NCBI RefSeq assembly: GCF_024362695.1
Contig: NC_065431.1
Coordinates: 2,424,624-2,488,623 of the forward strand
Source: Pectinophora gossypiella
Taxonomy: Eukaryota; Arthropoda; Insecta; Lepidoptera; Gelechiidae
Direction of reading: 5' to 3'
DNA length: 64,000 nt
Of the stretch, positions 20,747 to 31,536 are shown in pieces (position 1 is the stretch's first letter; every line of letters begins with the position of its first letter). Below the pieces are notes generated by a model. It ran no database searches, was not told the DNA's origin, and worked only from the letters and a program-made list of their open reading frames with translations. Both the position numbers and the translations under genes were made by a program.

Positions 20747-20963
20747 TAAGTTATCTTTTCCATGACAACGTAAACTGCATTTAATAAAGACAAAGTCAAG
20801 ATAGTTAAGCTATACGTACGTGCAAAGGAAATGATAAACAGATATAAAATGTTAATAACGGATGTAAATTGTTACATTATGTGAATACGGTGTCACTGCG
20901 CACCACCGACCGTAAAGAGCGCTAAGGTGTCACGCGATACATATATCCATTGTTTTATTTATT

Positions 20964-21358
20964 ACTAGCGACCCGCTCCGGCTTCGCTCGGGTGCAATGC
21001 TGAGGAAATGAAATTATTTACGACATCACATTAGAAAGGAAGAGAAGAGAAAAAAAATGAAGGGAAGAGAGGAAGGGGTAGACCTAGGATAACATTTATG
21101 AAATAAAAGAGAAGGTGCAGGTCGTGTCGTATCGGGAGGTGAAGGTTTTAGCGGGAAGAAGAGAGGAATGGCGGTTACTCCACCGACAACAGCGCAGCTC
21201 TTAAATAGAGAGAGAGAGACATTAGAAACCTAAAAAATAACAGTATTTCTCCACTATTTAATGGATGTTATTATACATATAAACCTTCCTCTTGAATCAC
21301 TCTCTCTATTAAAAAAAAGCGCATTTAAATCCGTTGCGTAGTTTTAAAGATTTAAGCG
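20964..21358 (+). mobile_element. HL element interrupted by RT-A
   Basis: Starts ctagcgacccgctccggctt. It is interrupted at 21038-21218 and resumes through ccttcctcttgaatcactct to gatttaagcg. The 3' end is missing. Confidence 0.7.
21038..21218 (+). mobile_element. RT-A LINE 3' end, direct copy
   Basis: Bounded by the 10-base duplication acattagaaa (21028-21037 and 21219-21228). Encodes broken EGKRGRGRP-like, then the YREVKVLAGRREEW and LLHRQ region, and ends in an AG repeat. Serves as the uninverted reference for 18141-18315. Confidence 0.85.
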
Positions 21359-21377
21359 TTGAATCTTTGAATTTAAA

Positions 21378-21452
21378 GTTTAACAGCTGTCAATTAATCG
21401 TCTCTTTCCTTATCTGTGGATTGGAAAGTGATAGAAGGAGTCCGCAGGAACC
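21378..21452. mobile_element. M1 fragment
   Basis: taacagctgtcaattaatcg and the following cctttcctt-like arm. Weak. Confidence 0.4.
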
Positions 21453-21571
21453 AGGGTGGATATGACATTAAAAATTTTCGGAATCAGGACATCGTCTAAT
21501 AATCTTCTGGAAGATTTAACACCCATTTTAAAGTAAAGTTCAATGAAAAAATCCTGTTTTCCAACTATTCA

Positions 21572-21701
21572 TATGCTGCACTATCCCGCTACATCATTAT
21601 AATATTAAATATTTCACTCAAAGGTTGTCTGGAAGAGATTGTTACTTAGCAATAACGTCGCCTGTTTTTCTTTCGGTTTGTATTTTCGTATTTTGAGTGT
21701 A
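21572..21701 (+). mobile_element. LC LINE 3' tail
   Basis: gctgcactatcccgctaca and aggttgtctggaagagattg. LC copies share ctggaagagattgctactta and aataaggccgcc. Confidence 0.7.
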
Positions 21702-21869
21702 ACATACATACATAAACTCACGCCCGTAATCCCAAATGGGGTGGGCAGAGCCACGAGTAATCAAAGACAACTTGCAGCCACTGTTGATACGAAGTCCTAA
21801 GATGGATATGATGAACCTTATGGTGATAAGGGATCAGCCTATCGCCCATAACATTAGTCCATCATGTTT
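21702..21869 (-). mobile_element. T8 retroposon
   Basis: Second T8 copy. It starts with the CATA tail and keeps caacttgcagccactgttga. The frame at 21736-22032 is antisense and unsupported. Confidence 0.7.
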
Positions 21870-22140
21870 GAGTGTAAGGAATAGAGTATTTGTTATGGTA
21901 CGTGTAAACATTAACGATATTTCTTGTCTAAATGTCGAAAGTAACGTTTTTTTCTGTAAAATGACGTCTGACAATGGACACGCGCATGTCACAGCATTCA
22001 CAGCCCACATAATGATGACCAGTATAATGTGACGTAAACCACATGAATTACTTTGAACGGATATTAATGTAAACATCAATTAAATAGTTATATCTTAGGG
22101 TACACGTTTTCCGTTAAACTTTGTTCATATCGTACCTAAG

Positions 22141-22650
22141 CGGTGAAGGAACTCGGTCCCAAGAAATGCATTTCGGAGGTGTATGACCTAACCTGAATTG
22201 GACTCTACCCATAGAGGCTGTCAAACAGCTCGCGACACCAAACACTTCAGGACCCTGATACCGACCCCGCCGGCGTCGTCGACGATTTCCCTCAATCAAC
22301 GCTTATCGCTACCGACCCGCTAGGGTCGATTAATTCTTTCAAATATTTTTCCTCTCAGACGCCGCCCTGAGCCGAGGTTCGCGCCCAACTGGGCACCCTC
22401 AGGCCTGTTGTCTTAAACATTGTACCGGCTGAGAGCCCTCAGCGCTCCCCATTTGTCCGGCCAAGTAGTTAATACCATCTGCGGCAAATCTACAATGAGT
22501 CAAAAATAATGTATTGGGCTGGTGTTCCTTTCGCGGGTTAGATTGGAAGGCCAGACAGGCAGTCGCTTCTGTAAAAAACCGGACCTATCAAACTTTCAGG
22601 TTAGGTTAGCGGAACCTGTGAAAAACGGGATAATGCTAGGGAGATAATAA
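22141..22650 (+). mobile_element. S4 SINE interrupted by P
   Basis: S4 at 22141-22202 and 22509-22650. The break falls at the gacctaacctg/gtattgggctgg junction of intact copies. Confidence 0.8.
22203..22508 (+). mobile_element. P retroposon nested in S4
   Basis: Complete P 3' portion from the gcgacaccaaacacttcagg block to caaatctacaatgagtcaa. The flanks share only attgg clearly. Confidence 0.85.
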
Positions 22651-22744
22651 CTAACTAAATAATTAAGTTTTCTTTGGAAATCAGCATATTCAAAACAATC
22701 AATCAATTATTTAGTTGGTAATATTGAAAAATTAAGAATTTTGT

Positions 22745-23251
22745 TTTCAATAATAAAAGGAGGAGGGCACCGTCGTTGGATGTTTTCAAAGGGCAAGTCA
22801 AGCAGCACTTTCTCATCTCTCTCTCCTCTTCTTTATAACGTTTTTCTTTTCTATTCCATTCTGCTTACATCTTCTTCTTTATAAACTAGGTATTGTAGTA
22901 CTGTCATGGTTTCCTTTCTTCCATAGTAATGTATGTATATATTTACGTATTTATATATTATTATAATCATTATTTATTGTCTTCTATGTATTGTTTTTAA
23001 TATATTATAGTTTATCTAGTTATAAGTACTTATATTTTTCAACATTTTATTATTATTATTTTTTTTTTTGCACTGTCTATCCCGCTACATTTTTCATTAA
23101 ATTCATATCCTATACCTAAAGGTTGCCTGGAAGAGATTGCTACCTTAGCAATAAGGCCGCCTGTTGTACTACCAATTTAATTATAATACTAATGTATTTT
23201 TAATGTGATTCAAGTGCAATAAAGAGTCTTTGTATTTGTATTGTATTGTAT
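22745..23251 (+). mobile_element. LC LINE 3' end with ORF terminus
   Basis: 22748 onward encodes RAPSLDVFKGQVKQHFL and a stop after SLSSSL, like the C-terminus of CR1/Jockey-type LINE ORF2. The 3' UTR carries gcctggaagagattgctacc and ends in AATAAA plus a TTGTA repeat. Confidence 0.75.
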
Positions 23252-23404
23252 AAAATTTACGTCCTTGGAATGTTGGAGATACCAATTTAACGGTAACACA
23301 GTGGTAACACTTACGTCATCAAAGGGCTGGCAATGGCGGCTTGTCATAGGATTGAGCATACCTGGTTTTCTTATACTATGGTTCTGCCTAGCCCATTAGT
23401 AAGT

Positions 23405-23577
23405 TCATCATCATCAATTTAAGAGCCACGCTCTTGTCGGTGTAGCATTTTCCATTCCAGTCTATCAAAGGCCAATTCCTTGACTTCCCTATAAGACACG
23501 ACGTTAACCTTTTCTTTAATCTGTTCCATGTAAGCTCTTCTTGGTCTTCCCCTTCCTCTCTTTCCTTCTAGCTTCTA
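23405..23577 (-). mobile_element. RT-F RTE-like LINE 3' end
   Basis: Same segment as 18805-18978, closely similar, with the ATCATC run at its 3' end. Confidence 0.75.
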
Positions 23578-23769
23578 GTAAGTTATATAACTATATTTAT
23601 ACTCCTTCCGGTTGACGTAGGTTTAAGGTCGTTTACATTGTGACAAATGTATCTGGAATGTTCTGAAACGGAGGTTGATAATAAAGCGCGGTAAAAACGC
23701 GCAATCACGGCCAAATTGCAGTTATAAAATTGCATTGCAAATTAACATAATACATATTATTATATATAA

Positions 23770-23973
23770 ACTCTTTTGTACGGGAATACGGGTGAAGACC
23801 TCAACGGTTGCAAAGGTGAAGATGGGAGCCATCGGTACGGCAATGTAGGACGGAAGGGGCGAGTCACAGCTTAGGGACTATAACCTGGAACCTGACAGAG
23901 GGCAGCAGTAACTGTCAGTACTATTCAGAGGCGGAGGACAGGGAGTCCTAGTATGGCTTTGTAATAGACTACT
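23770..23973 (+). mobile_element. RT-B RTE-like LINE fragment
   Basis: acgggtgaagacctcaacgg to gtactattcagaggcggagg, sense orientation, no 3' terminus. Confidence 0.7.
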
Positions 23974-24008
23974 AATTGCTTCGATGTGGCCATTTTAACC
24001 CCCCAGGT
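23974..24008. mobile_element. M4 terminal fragment
   Basis: attgcttcgatgtggccat and following C-run match one M4 terminus. Confidence 0.6.
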
Positions 24009-24009
24009 C

Positions 24010-24367
24010 TAATGACCGTTTTATAAATCTTCCTTTTTTTCTCTCTCTATTTTTTTAATTTAGTATATACCTACATATCTATAGACAAAGTTATGCTAAA
24101 ATCGATTACGGAAAATCACAACTTAGTTGTTATATAATCAATTAAATATGTACACACGGAAAATTTATAATTGCACAAACAAACAAAATAACAAACATTT
24201 ATAAGTGTATGGACAAAAAGCGTAAAATATTTGTAGGTCTTCATTTTGCTTCCTTAACAAAATTTAGTTTTTAAGTTTATCTTTTTCCCGGTCTACTGGA
24301 AGAGATATCTACTAACGTGATAAATACCTATTTTCTCATTACTCGGGGTATATAATTATTCAAAAAT
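24010..24367. other. Unassigned spacer
   Basis: AT-rich, no recognised repeat. Confidence 0.4.
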
Positions 24368-24641
24368 CATCGCTTATTTAAGAGCCACGCTCTTGTCGGT
24401 GTAGCATTCTCCATGCGACTTTTTTAGGGAAAAATAGGGCAGTGGTTTCCCTCTTGCCTTCCGCCCCGCAGTACTCTGTCTGACGCGAGTGAGATGGCCA
24501 GAGTAGTCTATTTCAAAGCCGTACTAGGACTCCAGTCCTCCGCCTCTGAATAGTACTGACAGTTACTGCTACCCTCTGTCAGGTACCAGGTTACAGTCCC
24601 TGTGACTTGCCCCTTCCGTCTTGCATTGCCGTACCGATGGC
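24368..24641 (-). mobile_element. RT-B RTE-like LINE 3' end
   Basis: Terminal ttaagagccacgctcttg, then gggcagtggtttccctcttg through to the ggtaccaggttacagtccc block. Confidence 0.75.
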
Positions 24642-24775
24642 AAAAGACAAAAAAAAAAAACCTAGAATGTAATGGCAGAGATTATATTAATTGTTGCTAG
24701 ATATTTGGATCAGATACGTTTAGAATAATATTGCTACATAAATATTGCTTCTCTTTATTTTGATCAGAATAATAA

Positions 24776-24945
24776 TGGGTGGAAGATGTGTTGTGGCTGG
24801 GTGTTATAAAAAGGGTCATCATTTATACCCAAAAATAAAGATAAAAGATGCATGTTGTCCTTGAAATTACAAGGTTAAACGAAGGCAAATCTATACAGCG
24901 CCATCTGTATTTTTTTGGGAACATCGCCTGGTTATTTCCTCATTA
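24776..24945 (+). repeat. R14 repeat, second copy
   Basis: Opens with ATG and reads MGGRCVVAGCYKKGHHLYPK before a stop. It shares cagcgccatctgt with other copies. Confidence 0.45.
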
Positions 24946-25304
24946 TAATTGCGTATATAAATTACAATTATGTTTGTATAATTAATACAATGTATTTTAT
25001 TATTTGTTTTGTCGTCTGTTTACTTTATTCGGTTTAAGATAAGATAAGGTATTTTCGTTTTTACAGAGGTCTTAAAAGCGAATAAAAAACATGTTCAATT
25101 CGACGCAAAAAAGTTTTCTATGCTATGTATCTATGGTCAAAAATAATTCTTCTTAGACGAAGTATTTTACATAGAAAATACTTTCTTTTTCCAATTTTGT
25201 CATATGTCTAACAATGTATTTTATCTGCAATAATTCGAATTTCGAATTTCTCACGTCCCAGTATAAAATGAAATATTTAAAAAAGGAAAAAAGTAAAAAC
25301 TTAC

Positions 25305-25560
25305 ATTTTGGCTGTCTGGTCACCTGCCCCTTCTTTCTTCGTTCAAAAAGTTTGTTGATAATGGCGTCTTTTCTCTCATTGAAGTCCAAATCATCATATT
25401 TATTGTTTAAACCCTCACACTCCGATAAATTAGATTCAAAAGCAGAAGTGTCAATGTCACCTTTTTTTAATCTGTTATTCGGCAACTCCCTTAACTCTCT
25501 CTCATTTGAATTATATTGCCTCCCCGTCACTCTACTCCAAATTTGAACCAAGTCCTTCAT
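25305..25560 (-). CDS. Candidate first coding exon, unknown gene
   Basis: Read on the minus strand from ATG at 25560. It gives 85 codons plus one base, then a strong splice donor (AAAAT then GTAAGT at 25304-25299). The encoded segment begins MKDLVQIWSRVTGRQ, is highly charged (many K, R, E, D and N) and ends near ERRKKGQVTRQPK. An upstream GTG in the same frame at 25581 is not a likely eukaryotic start. No signal peptide or membrane segment lies in the exon. The frame past the donor (to 25153) becomes hydrophobic and AT-driven, as expected for intron. The family is not recognised and downstream exons were not found. The surrounding 1.5 kb lacks the repeats that fill the rest of the window, which supports a real gene. 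Confidence 0.5.
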
Positions 25561-26084
25561 TTTTTTTAATTTATTTTTCACTTAAAACAAAGAGTCTTTA
25601 TTCAGAAACGGCAACAACACGTGCTTTTTGAATCCGTGTTCGTTCTAGAACTAATCGAATATTATTAATCGATTTTTAACGATCATCAATATGGCGTCAA
25701 TAAGATAATATAGTTTTAACGTGTCAATTTTTTATTTCGTAACGGATTCAAATCAGCTGGTTTCAATGTCGGATAGCAATGTCATCGACCCGAGGTAAAC
25801 GTTAGTCTTCCAAAACTAGGAAGTTTCACCACCAACCACTTCAAAAAATCTATAAGTATTCAACACCAACTTAGTCCAAACAAATATAAAATCCACCACT
25901 TCACATTATCATCCTCAAAACTAAATACAAAGTAAATAAAATCACAGCACTAAAAACCAAAAAATAACCATCGCATTCACTTTTCAAATAATTATTTTTG
26001 AAAAGTCTGTGGCATTCGAATTTCGCGCGTACGTTTGCGCGGGAAAGGAAAACTTTTTACAAGTAAGGCCGCGGCGTTCGCAAA
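25561..26084. promoter_or_regulatory. Possible divergent promoter region
   Basis: Low-repeat sequence between two opposite-facing exon candidates. CpG and GC content rise near 26025-26080 (cgcgcgtacgtttgcgcgg, ggccgcggcgttcg). Inferred from position and composition only. Confidence 0.25.
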
Positions 26085-26102
26085 ATGTCTTTGCGTGGTC
26101 AG
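26085..26102 (+). CDS. Possible divergent short first exon
   Basis: ATG in a CpG-rich patch reads MSLRGQ and is followed by CAG then GTATTA, a plausible but short splice donor. It lies about 525 bp from the minus-strand exon start, so a shared promoter is possible. Weak evidence. Confidence 0.2.
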
Positions 26103-26660
26103 GTATTACGGTTTAGTGCGCGGTGGACGTGTGTTTCTTGGGTTTATATCAATTTCGCAAGACACTGGACTGGTAACTGACCGTCGTTCTTGGTCGTGAC
26201 GTCAGTATTTGCCGAGAGGTTTTATATTTTCCGTAATTTTTCTTTAATACCTAACCTAACCTAACTTTATTACTTTGTTGCAAAACTGTGCGTTTGTAGT
26301 GCGTTAAAGACAAAAGATGTGATCTCTATTTATGTTATTTTCTTCGAACATAGATAATATACATAACGTAAGTAATTACCTATTAAGTTTTTAAATTATG
26401 AACGTGAATTATACTTATTTTATTGAATTTGTTTCATATTTTCTAGGTTATTTCTTCATGGAATTTTTGGCATTGTGAATTTGAATTCGTGTTTGGATCG
26501 ATTATTTATCACTTGGGTTTCCAGGATTTATGCCCGGTTAATTGCAACAGGCTCGACCCTGTTGTACATGGGACTTAAAATAGCTTTGCGGGGGTGGGTT
26601 AGGGTTAGTTATACATCTCGGTCAAACTTTTCGGGGATATAAGCATCGGGGATGCTTCGC
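26103..26660. other. Low-repeat spacer or intron
   Basis: No recognised repeat except a short block (tacatgggacttaaa) also near 55028. It could be intron if the plus-strand exon is real. Confidence 0.35.
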
Positions 26661-26804
26661 TTAGTCATCACTAATTTAAGAACCACGCTCTTGTCAGTGT
26701 AGCATTCTACATGCTACTTTTAAGGGAAAAATAGGGCAGTGGTTTCCCTCTTGCCTTCCGCCCCGCAGTACTCTGTCTGACGCGAGTGGGATGGCGCCCA
26801 GAGT

Positions 26805-26807
<3 letters not shown>

Positions 26808-26836
<29 letters not shown>

Positions 26837-28081
26837 CATTTATTCAACGTAATTATCATGGATAAACTTGTTGAAGGTCAATGTAACATTTTTGAATTTA
26901 CGTCATTTCGCAAGGTGTTATGGCTGAGGAGAAGAAATGACAAGAAACTGCAACAGCAACACATCTTTTAAAAACCAATGAGGATATACATTACAAGTTA
27001 TTTAATAACTAGAGGAACACATTCAATACCAGACATTTTTATCATTTAGGTAGTCATTAATCTTATAATAAGCTTTTTTACATAAAGTAAGCTTCACGTG
27101 AGCTTTAAATTTATTTTCTGACAAATTTAAAATATTATCTGGTATTTTATTGTAAAAACGTATACATAACCCCAAAAAAGATGAATTTAATTTACTTAAT
27201 CTAGAATTTTGAATAGCAATTTTATGTTTATTTCTTGTATTGTAAGTATGCCTTTCACAGTTTCTCGGAAGGAGAGATAAGTTTTTACGTACATACATAA
27301 TGTTTTCATATATATATTGACTTGCGACCGTCAGTATATTTATTTCTTTAAACAGCTCCCTCAAAGAGTCCCGACAACGCAGCTTATAAATAGCGCGAAC
27401 TGCTCTTTTTTGAATGATGAAAATAGTTTCTACATCAGCGGCTCGACCCCACAGCAAAATACCGTAAGACATTATGCTGTGGAAGTAGCTGAAGTAGACA
27501 AGTCTAGCAGTGGGTACATCTGTGAGTTGTCGGATCCTTCTGACGGCATATGCTGCTGAACTTAGCTTGCCCGCTAGTGATACAATATGTGGGCCCCATT
27601 GAAGTTTTGAATCTACAGTAATTCCTAAGAAAACTGTGTGTTCAACAAAATCTAGTTTCTCGTCGTTAATTTTAATGTTATTATTTACTTTCTTTACGTT
27701 TGGTAGAACAAATTTAATACACTTCGTTTTCTTAGCATTTAGAACTAGGTTATTTACTGTAAACCAACTTAGAACCTGCGACACAGCGCTGTTTGCTTCG
27801 TCAAATTCCTCTAACTTTCTGTCGATTTTAAATATAAGAGAAGTGTCATCCGCGAACAGCACAATGTCAGCTTGGTTCTGTACTACATAAGGTAAATCAT
27901 TTATGTACACTAAAAAAAGAAACGGACCCAAAATGGATCCTTGAGGAACTCCCATTTGAACATGAGAGCCCGAAGAAGTTGTACTATTGATTTGTACCTT
28001 TTGTATCCTACCACCTAGATATGAATTTAACAAACTGAGAGCTCCATTATTTAGTCCATAGTGCCTCAATTTCAAAAGCAA
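26808..28081 (-). mobile_element. LZ non-LTR retrotransposon, 5'-truncated
   Basis: A 29-base T-run (26808-26836) is the poly(A) tail of a minus-strand copy. The complement of the following bases carries AATAAA. The 3' UTR runs to 27022 and the coding part to the 5' truncation. The duplication is tagt (26804-26807, 28082-28085), nested in RT-B. Confidence 0.9.
27023..28081 (-). CDS. LZ reverse transcriptase, C-terminal fragment
   Basis: An open frame of about 352 residues with no natural start: the first codon is TTG at the truncation point. Residues 44-49 are GVPQGS with following LGPFLFLVYINDL, and 76-79 are FADD, the catalytic motif of non-LTR reverse transcriptases. The fingers and first catalytic aspartate and the endonuclease are missing. 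After the palm comes a thumb-like region and a C-terminus with NTRNK and LGLCIRFYNKIP. The general type is CR1/Jockey-like, with no clade assigned. It is uninterrupted, so the insertion is fairly young, but it cannot be active. In the source element the product would copy its own RNA at the target site (target-primed reverse transcription). Plus-strand frames over it (27317, 27636) are antisense readings. Confidence 0.9.
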   Translation of the reverse strand: MLLKLRHYGLNNGALSLLNSYLGGRIQKVQINSTTSSGSHVQMGVPQGSILGPFLFLVYINDLPYVVQNQADIVLFADDTSLIFKIDRKLEEFDEANSAVSQVLSWFTVNNLVLNAKKTKCIKFVLPNVKKVNNNIKINDEKLDFVEHTVFLGITVDSKLQWGPHIVSLAGKLSSAAYAVRRIRQLTDVPTARLVYFSYFHSIMSYGILLWGRAADVETIFIIQKRAVRAIYKLRCRDSLRELFKEINILTVASQYIYENIMYVRKNLSLLPRNCERHTYNTRNKHKIAIQNSRLSKLNSSFLGLCIRFYNKIPDNILNLSENKFKAHVKLTLCKKAYYKINDYLNDKNVWY

Positions 28082-28327
28082 TAGTCTATTTCAAAGCCGT
28101 AGTAGGACTCCTGTCCTCCGCCTCTGAATAGTACTGACAGTTACTGCTGCCCTTGGTCAGGTTAGGGCTTCGCTTATTACAATACAATATTTTATTTATT
28201 CTTCCTAGAAAAATTCAAGAAAATTTAACGGTAAAAAGCTGCATGCATTCCATTCAACAGTTATAGAAATTAACCTGAAAATTCAAAGGACAAATCTTAC
28301 AAGTATTTATTTCTGCATTAACTGTGT

Positions 28328-28431
28328 AACCTCCGTGGTGCAGTGGTTGAGCGTTGGGCTCGCGATCCCGAGTACCCAGGTTCGAATCCCTGTGGGGACT
28401 AAATCACCAAAAACAATCTGTGATCGCATGT
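28328..28431 (+). mobile_element. S1 SINE head
   Basis: cctccgtggtgcagtggttg, box B aggttcgaatccctg, and the first body block. It is cut before the core. Confidence 0.8.
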
Positions 28432-28435
28432 AAAC

Positions 28436-28668
28436 AGCCTCAGTGGTCTACTGTTAGAGCGTTGGGTTCACGACCTGGAGGTCCGGGTTCGATTCCCGAT
28501 GGGGACATTGTCGAAATCCGTGAAATCACCCGATTCTGTGCTTCGGAAGGCACACTAAGCCGTTGGTCCCGGGCTACAAGATCAAATACCTCCACCATTC
28601 CGCAGTGAATCAGCGTGGTGGAGTCTGCTCCATACCCCTTCCGGTTGACTGTGGGGAGACTGTTTGTG
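28436..28668 (+). mobile_element. S2 SINE with internal deletion
   Basis: Head cctcagtggtctactgttag, box B gggttcgattcccg, then core and ctccaccattccgcagtg. It follows S1 head to tail. Confidence 0.8.
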
Positions 28669-29052
28669 TTATTTTATGCATGTTTGGTATCACATCCTGT
28701 AGATACCTAGTTCTAAAAGTTGTAAATAGGCAACCTTACTACTGCGCAGCAATTTCACCCACTGAACACTTGGTAAAGTGTACAAGCATGGTTATATTAT
28801 AAGAAATTGCACAAAACTAAAAGATGAAGTAATCATAAATATTAAAATTTGATTTCAATGCAAAGCAAGGGGCAAAGGTATTGGCGTTTTCACAATATTT
28901 TTAAACAACTAGACAACTAGGTTGCACAAATGCGAGCCAAGTAGTGAATTCGGCCAAGTAGTGACTTGGGCTAAGTAGTTAATGTCATTTGAGGATCAGT
29001 GCACACAGTGCCGATACCGGAAACATTCCGGAGCGGGAAGCGGGTAATAGTT
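28669..29052. other. Unassigned spacer
   Basis: Only short P-like scraps (gccaagtagtgaattc, aagtagttaatgtcattt) near 28940-28995. Confidence 0.35.
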
Positions 29053-29252
29053 GAAATCAGAATCATTTATCCAACGTAATTATCATGGATAAACTTGTTG
29101 AAGGTCAATGTAACATTTTTGGATCTAGACACGCGGTAGCGTGTCAAGCCATGTTCAAGAAACAGAACTGGCGAGCCGCACCGTGTGTTATAATACACGA
29201 ACCATTTGGAGCCACTTTTGACCCCCTCATAATTTTGAATTTACGTCATTTC
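29053..29252 (-). mobile_element. LZ 3' end fragment with insertion
   Basis: LZ 3' sequence at 29053-29121 and 29226-29252. The middle (29122-29225) is the unnamed repeat also seen at 1838-1916. Confidence 0.7.
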
Positions 29253-29254
29253 GC

Positions 29255-29650
29255 ATTTTTTTTGGACGTGACTTATTATAGGTTTGCCGCAAATGGCATT
29301 AACTATTTGGCCGGACAAATGGGGAGCGCTGAGGGCTCTCACCCGGTACAAAATTTAAGACAACACGCCTGTGGGTGCCCAGTTTGGCGCCAACCCCGGC
29401 TCATGCTGTCGTCTGAGAGGAAAATATTTGAAAGAATTAATCGACCCTAGTGGGTCGATAGCGATAAGCGCTGAATGAGGGAAATCGTCGACCACGCCGG
29501 CGGGGTCGGTATCGGGGCCCTGAAGTGTTTGGTGTCGCGAGCTGATTGGCTGCCTCTATGGCTAGAGTAATCGGGTCGTCGGGATCGTATATTACGTCCT
29601 TCGGACGCCGATACTTTTCAGTACCGTCCCTAAGCGGAATGGGATTCTCT
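29255..29650 (-). mobile_element. P retroposon, long copy
   Basis: From T-run and gacgtgacttattatagg to gtcgtcgggatcgtatatta and gtaccgtccctaagcgg. One of the two longest P copies, with 46150-46568. Confidence 0.85.
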
Positions 29651-29932
29651 TAAAATGCATAAATATTTTTGTCATAATTTTAATTATCATAATCCTTTTC
29701 GCATAACGTTTTTAAGCATAATAGTACTTTCCCATAATAACATCTAAGAATACTGGTTTGTTAGGTATAACTTATTTTTGGACTAATATTTGTTGGTATA
29801 AATTTGATTCGCATATAAATAGGTATCCATAATTCTTTTTTAGAATAATAGTGTTTTGTCATAATTTTTTCAAGGCGAACCAGTAGGTTAGGGTGCGGCG
29901 GGGGTGGCCCTTGGGCCACCCCTACGCCGCCA
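29651..29932. repeat. AT-rich CATAA array with GC hairpin
   Basis: Loose reiteration of cataat/cataac motifs, then a GC-rich perfect hairpin near 29902-29923 with arms ggggtggccc and gggccacccc. Family unknown; no gene. Confidence 0.5.
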
Positions 29933-30197
29933 GCATGTTTATCTTACACACGAAAAGTATGCTGAATGATGACCAACAGCATGAAGTAGAGTCAAAAAAT
30001 ATAAAAAGTCACAATCATGAACCAAATGCAGCCAAGGAAAAAGTAAGTTTCGGAAATGTTCAAAGATGTGCCGAAACTTTTCTTTTATGGAGTATAGTTT
30101 TTATGCTTATAATAATTATGCTTATATTATCATTATTGTCATTAATTATTATACTTACACCCTGTACAAGTACATACAAGTAGCCATACAAGTAGAT

Positions 30198-30782
30198 AGG
30201 GTGTTAGTGACATCGAAAAAAATACTGAGGGGGATGATTCAGAGTTGATATCAAGTGGATTTTCCTGTCTGAAAATTCATGAAATTATTTGTGTTTTTTT
30301 AAATTATTTATCGTTCTTTACTTTTGCGACAGAAAATTTCATTTGATATGTGGGGGGTCCTTTGTAAGATATATATGAGTATCCTTGGGAGGCCTATGCC
30401 CAGCAGTGGGCGTCCTACGGCTGATGATGATGATATAATAATACTTAGACCCACTCCAATTATATTTCTGACTATAACTAATCAGGAGGAAGTCACGAAA
30501 GTAAAAACACTTAGTGAGTTTAGAATCTGTATTGTCCAGTAAACACTAATTAGAAATTATGAGGAACACCGGGAAATAACACGCGGTATATTAAATACAG
30601 GCAGTGTACCTAGCCTGGTGAAGAACGGGAGAGACAGCCAGCCACAGGGCCACGTTGCCGTTACTTGCTACCAAGAATGCTGACATTGTAAAAATGTAAT
30701 TAAATGTGTCGCTACAGATATCAATTCGAATCATGGGCTGAATCATCCGTCAAAGTTTTCGTTACGATGTCACTAACACCCT
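30198..30782. mobile_element. M2 TIR element with internal S6 fragment
   Basis: Left terminus gggtgttagtgacatcg and gatgattcag, right terminus cgttacgatgtcactaacac. The interior holds an S6-like tail at about 30388-30434 (atgcccagcagtgggcgtc). Other interior is unassigned. Confidence 0.65.
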
Positions 30783-30807
30783 GTGTAACCACCCCACCCT
30801 GTACCTA

Positions 30808-30808
<1 letters not shown>

Positions 30809-30832
<24 letters not shown>
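30809..30832 (+). repeat. GT microsatellite
   Basis: About 12 GT units. Confidence 0.95.
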
Positions 30833-30838
<6 letters not shown>

Positions 30839-31536
30839 TGTGTCAAGTGTTAATTTATACCTGTACTGTAATTTATGGGTTTTTTTTTATTTATTTATTA
30901 TTATTACAAGTTCTTATAGCTAATTTACACCACTATCCAAAACAGACCCAAAAGAGCGTGTTAACGCGATAAATTGTTTTTAATGCAGTGTTACAGTAGC
31001 AACCCAAAAAGACCGAAGCCTGTGATAGGGTTAGCTACAAATTTCGTCTTAAAACAATGACATAAATATACATATTCAGTAGGTAGACAGCGCGGCGTAA
31101 TTTTAATACAAAAAAAACTTAAAATAGATATTAAAGGATTAGTAATTAATTTAAAATTATGTAGTTAGTATTAGTGTTAGTTTTCAGTGTCGTATTGTAA
31201 GTATTTTATAATATATTTTGTAATGAATAAATAAAATAAAATAAATAATAAATAAGTTAAACGGTTATCCATCATTTAGGACTGAGATTTTTTCCAAGGC
31301 AATGCTACCTTGAATGTAGAACAGAAAAAAGCAATAGAAAGTGGGAAATTATACTTAATAATTATTTATTTAAGTATAACCATGACATTTCGGTGTGGAC
31401 AATTGGTGTGATATGAGAATTACGCGCATTGAATGACGTAAATGAATTTTTAAATTTCAAATTCGGACTTTAACATTTTTAATTTTATTTAATTTTAATT
31501 GTATTATCATTGTTATTAATTTTTGTTTTTTTTTTG
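30833..31536. other. AT-rich spacer
   Basis: No gene. Ends of possible LINE tails (aataaataaaataaaataaa near 31225-31255). Confidence 0.4.

Larger units (their letters stand above)
26665..28165 (-). mobile_element. RT-B RTE-like LINE interrupted by LZ
   Basis: RT-B occupies 26665-26807 and 28082-28165. The break falls inside the gagtagtctatttcaaag block of other copies, with tagt repeated on both sides. Confidence 0.85.

Noticed and set aside
26248..26265. Three CCTAA units resembling the insect telomere repeat
   Set aside because: Too short for an interstitial telomere; chance or simple repeat.
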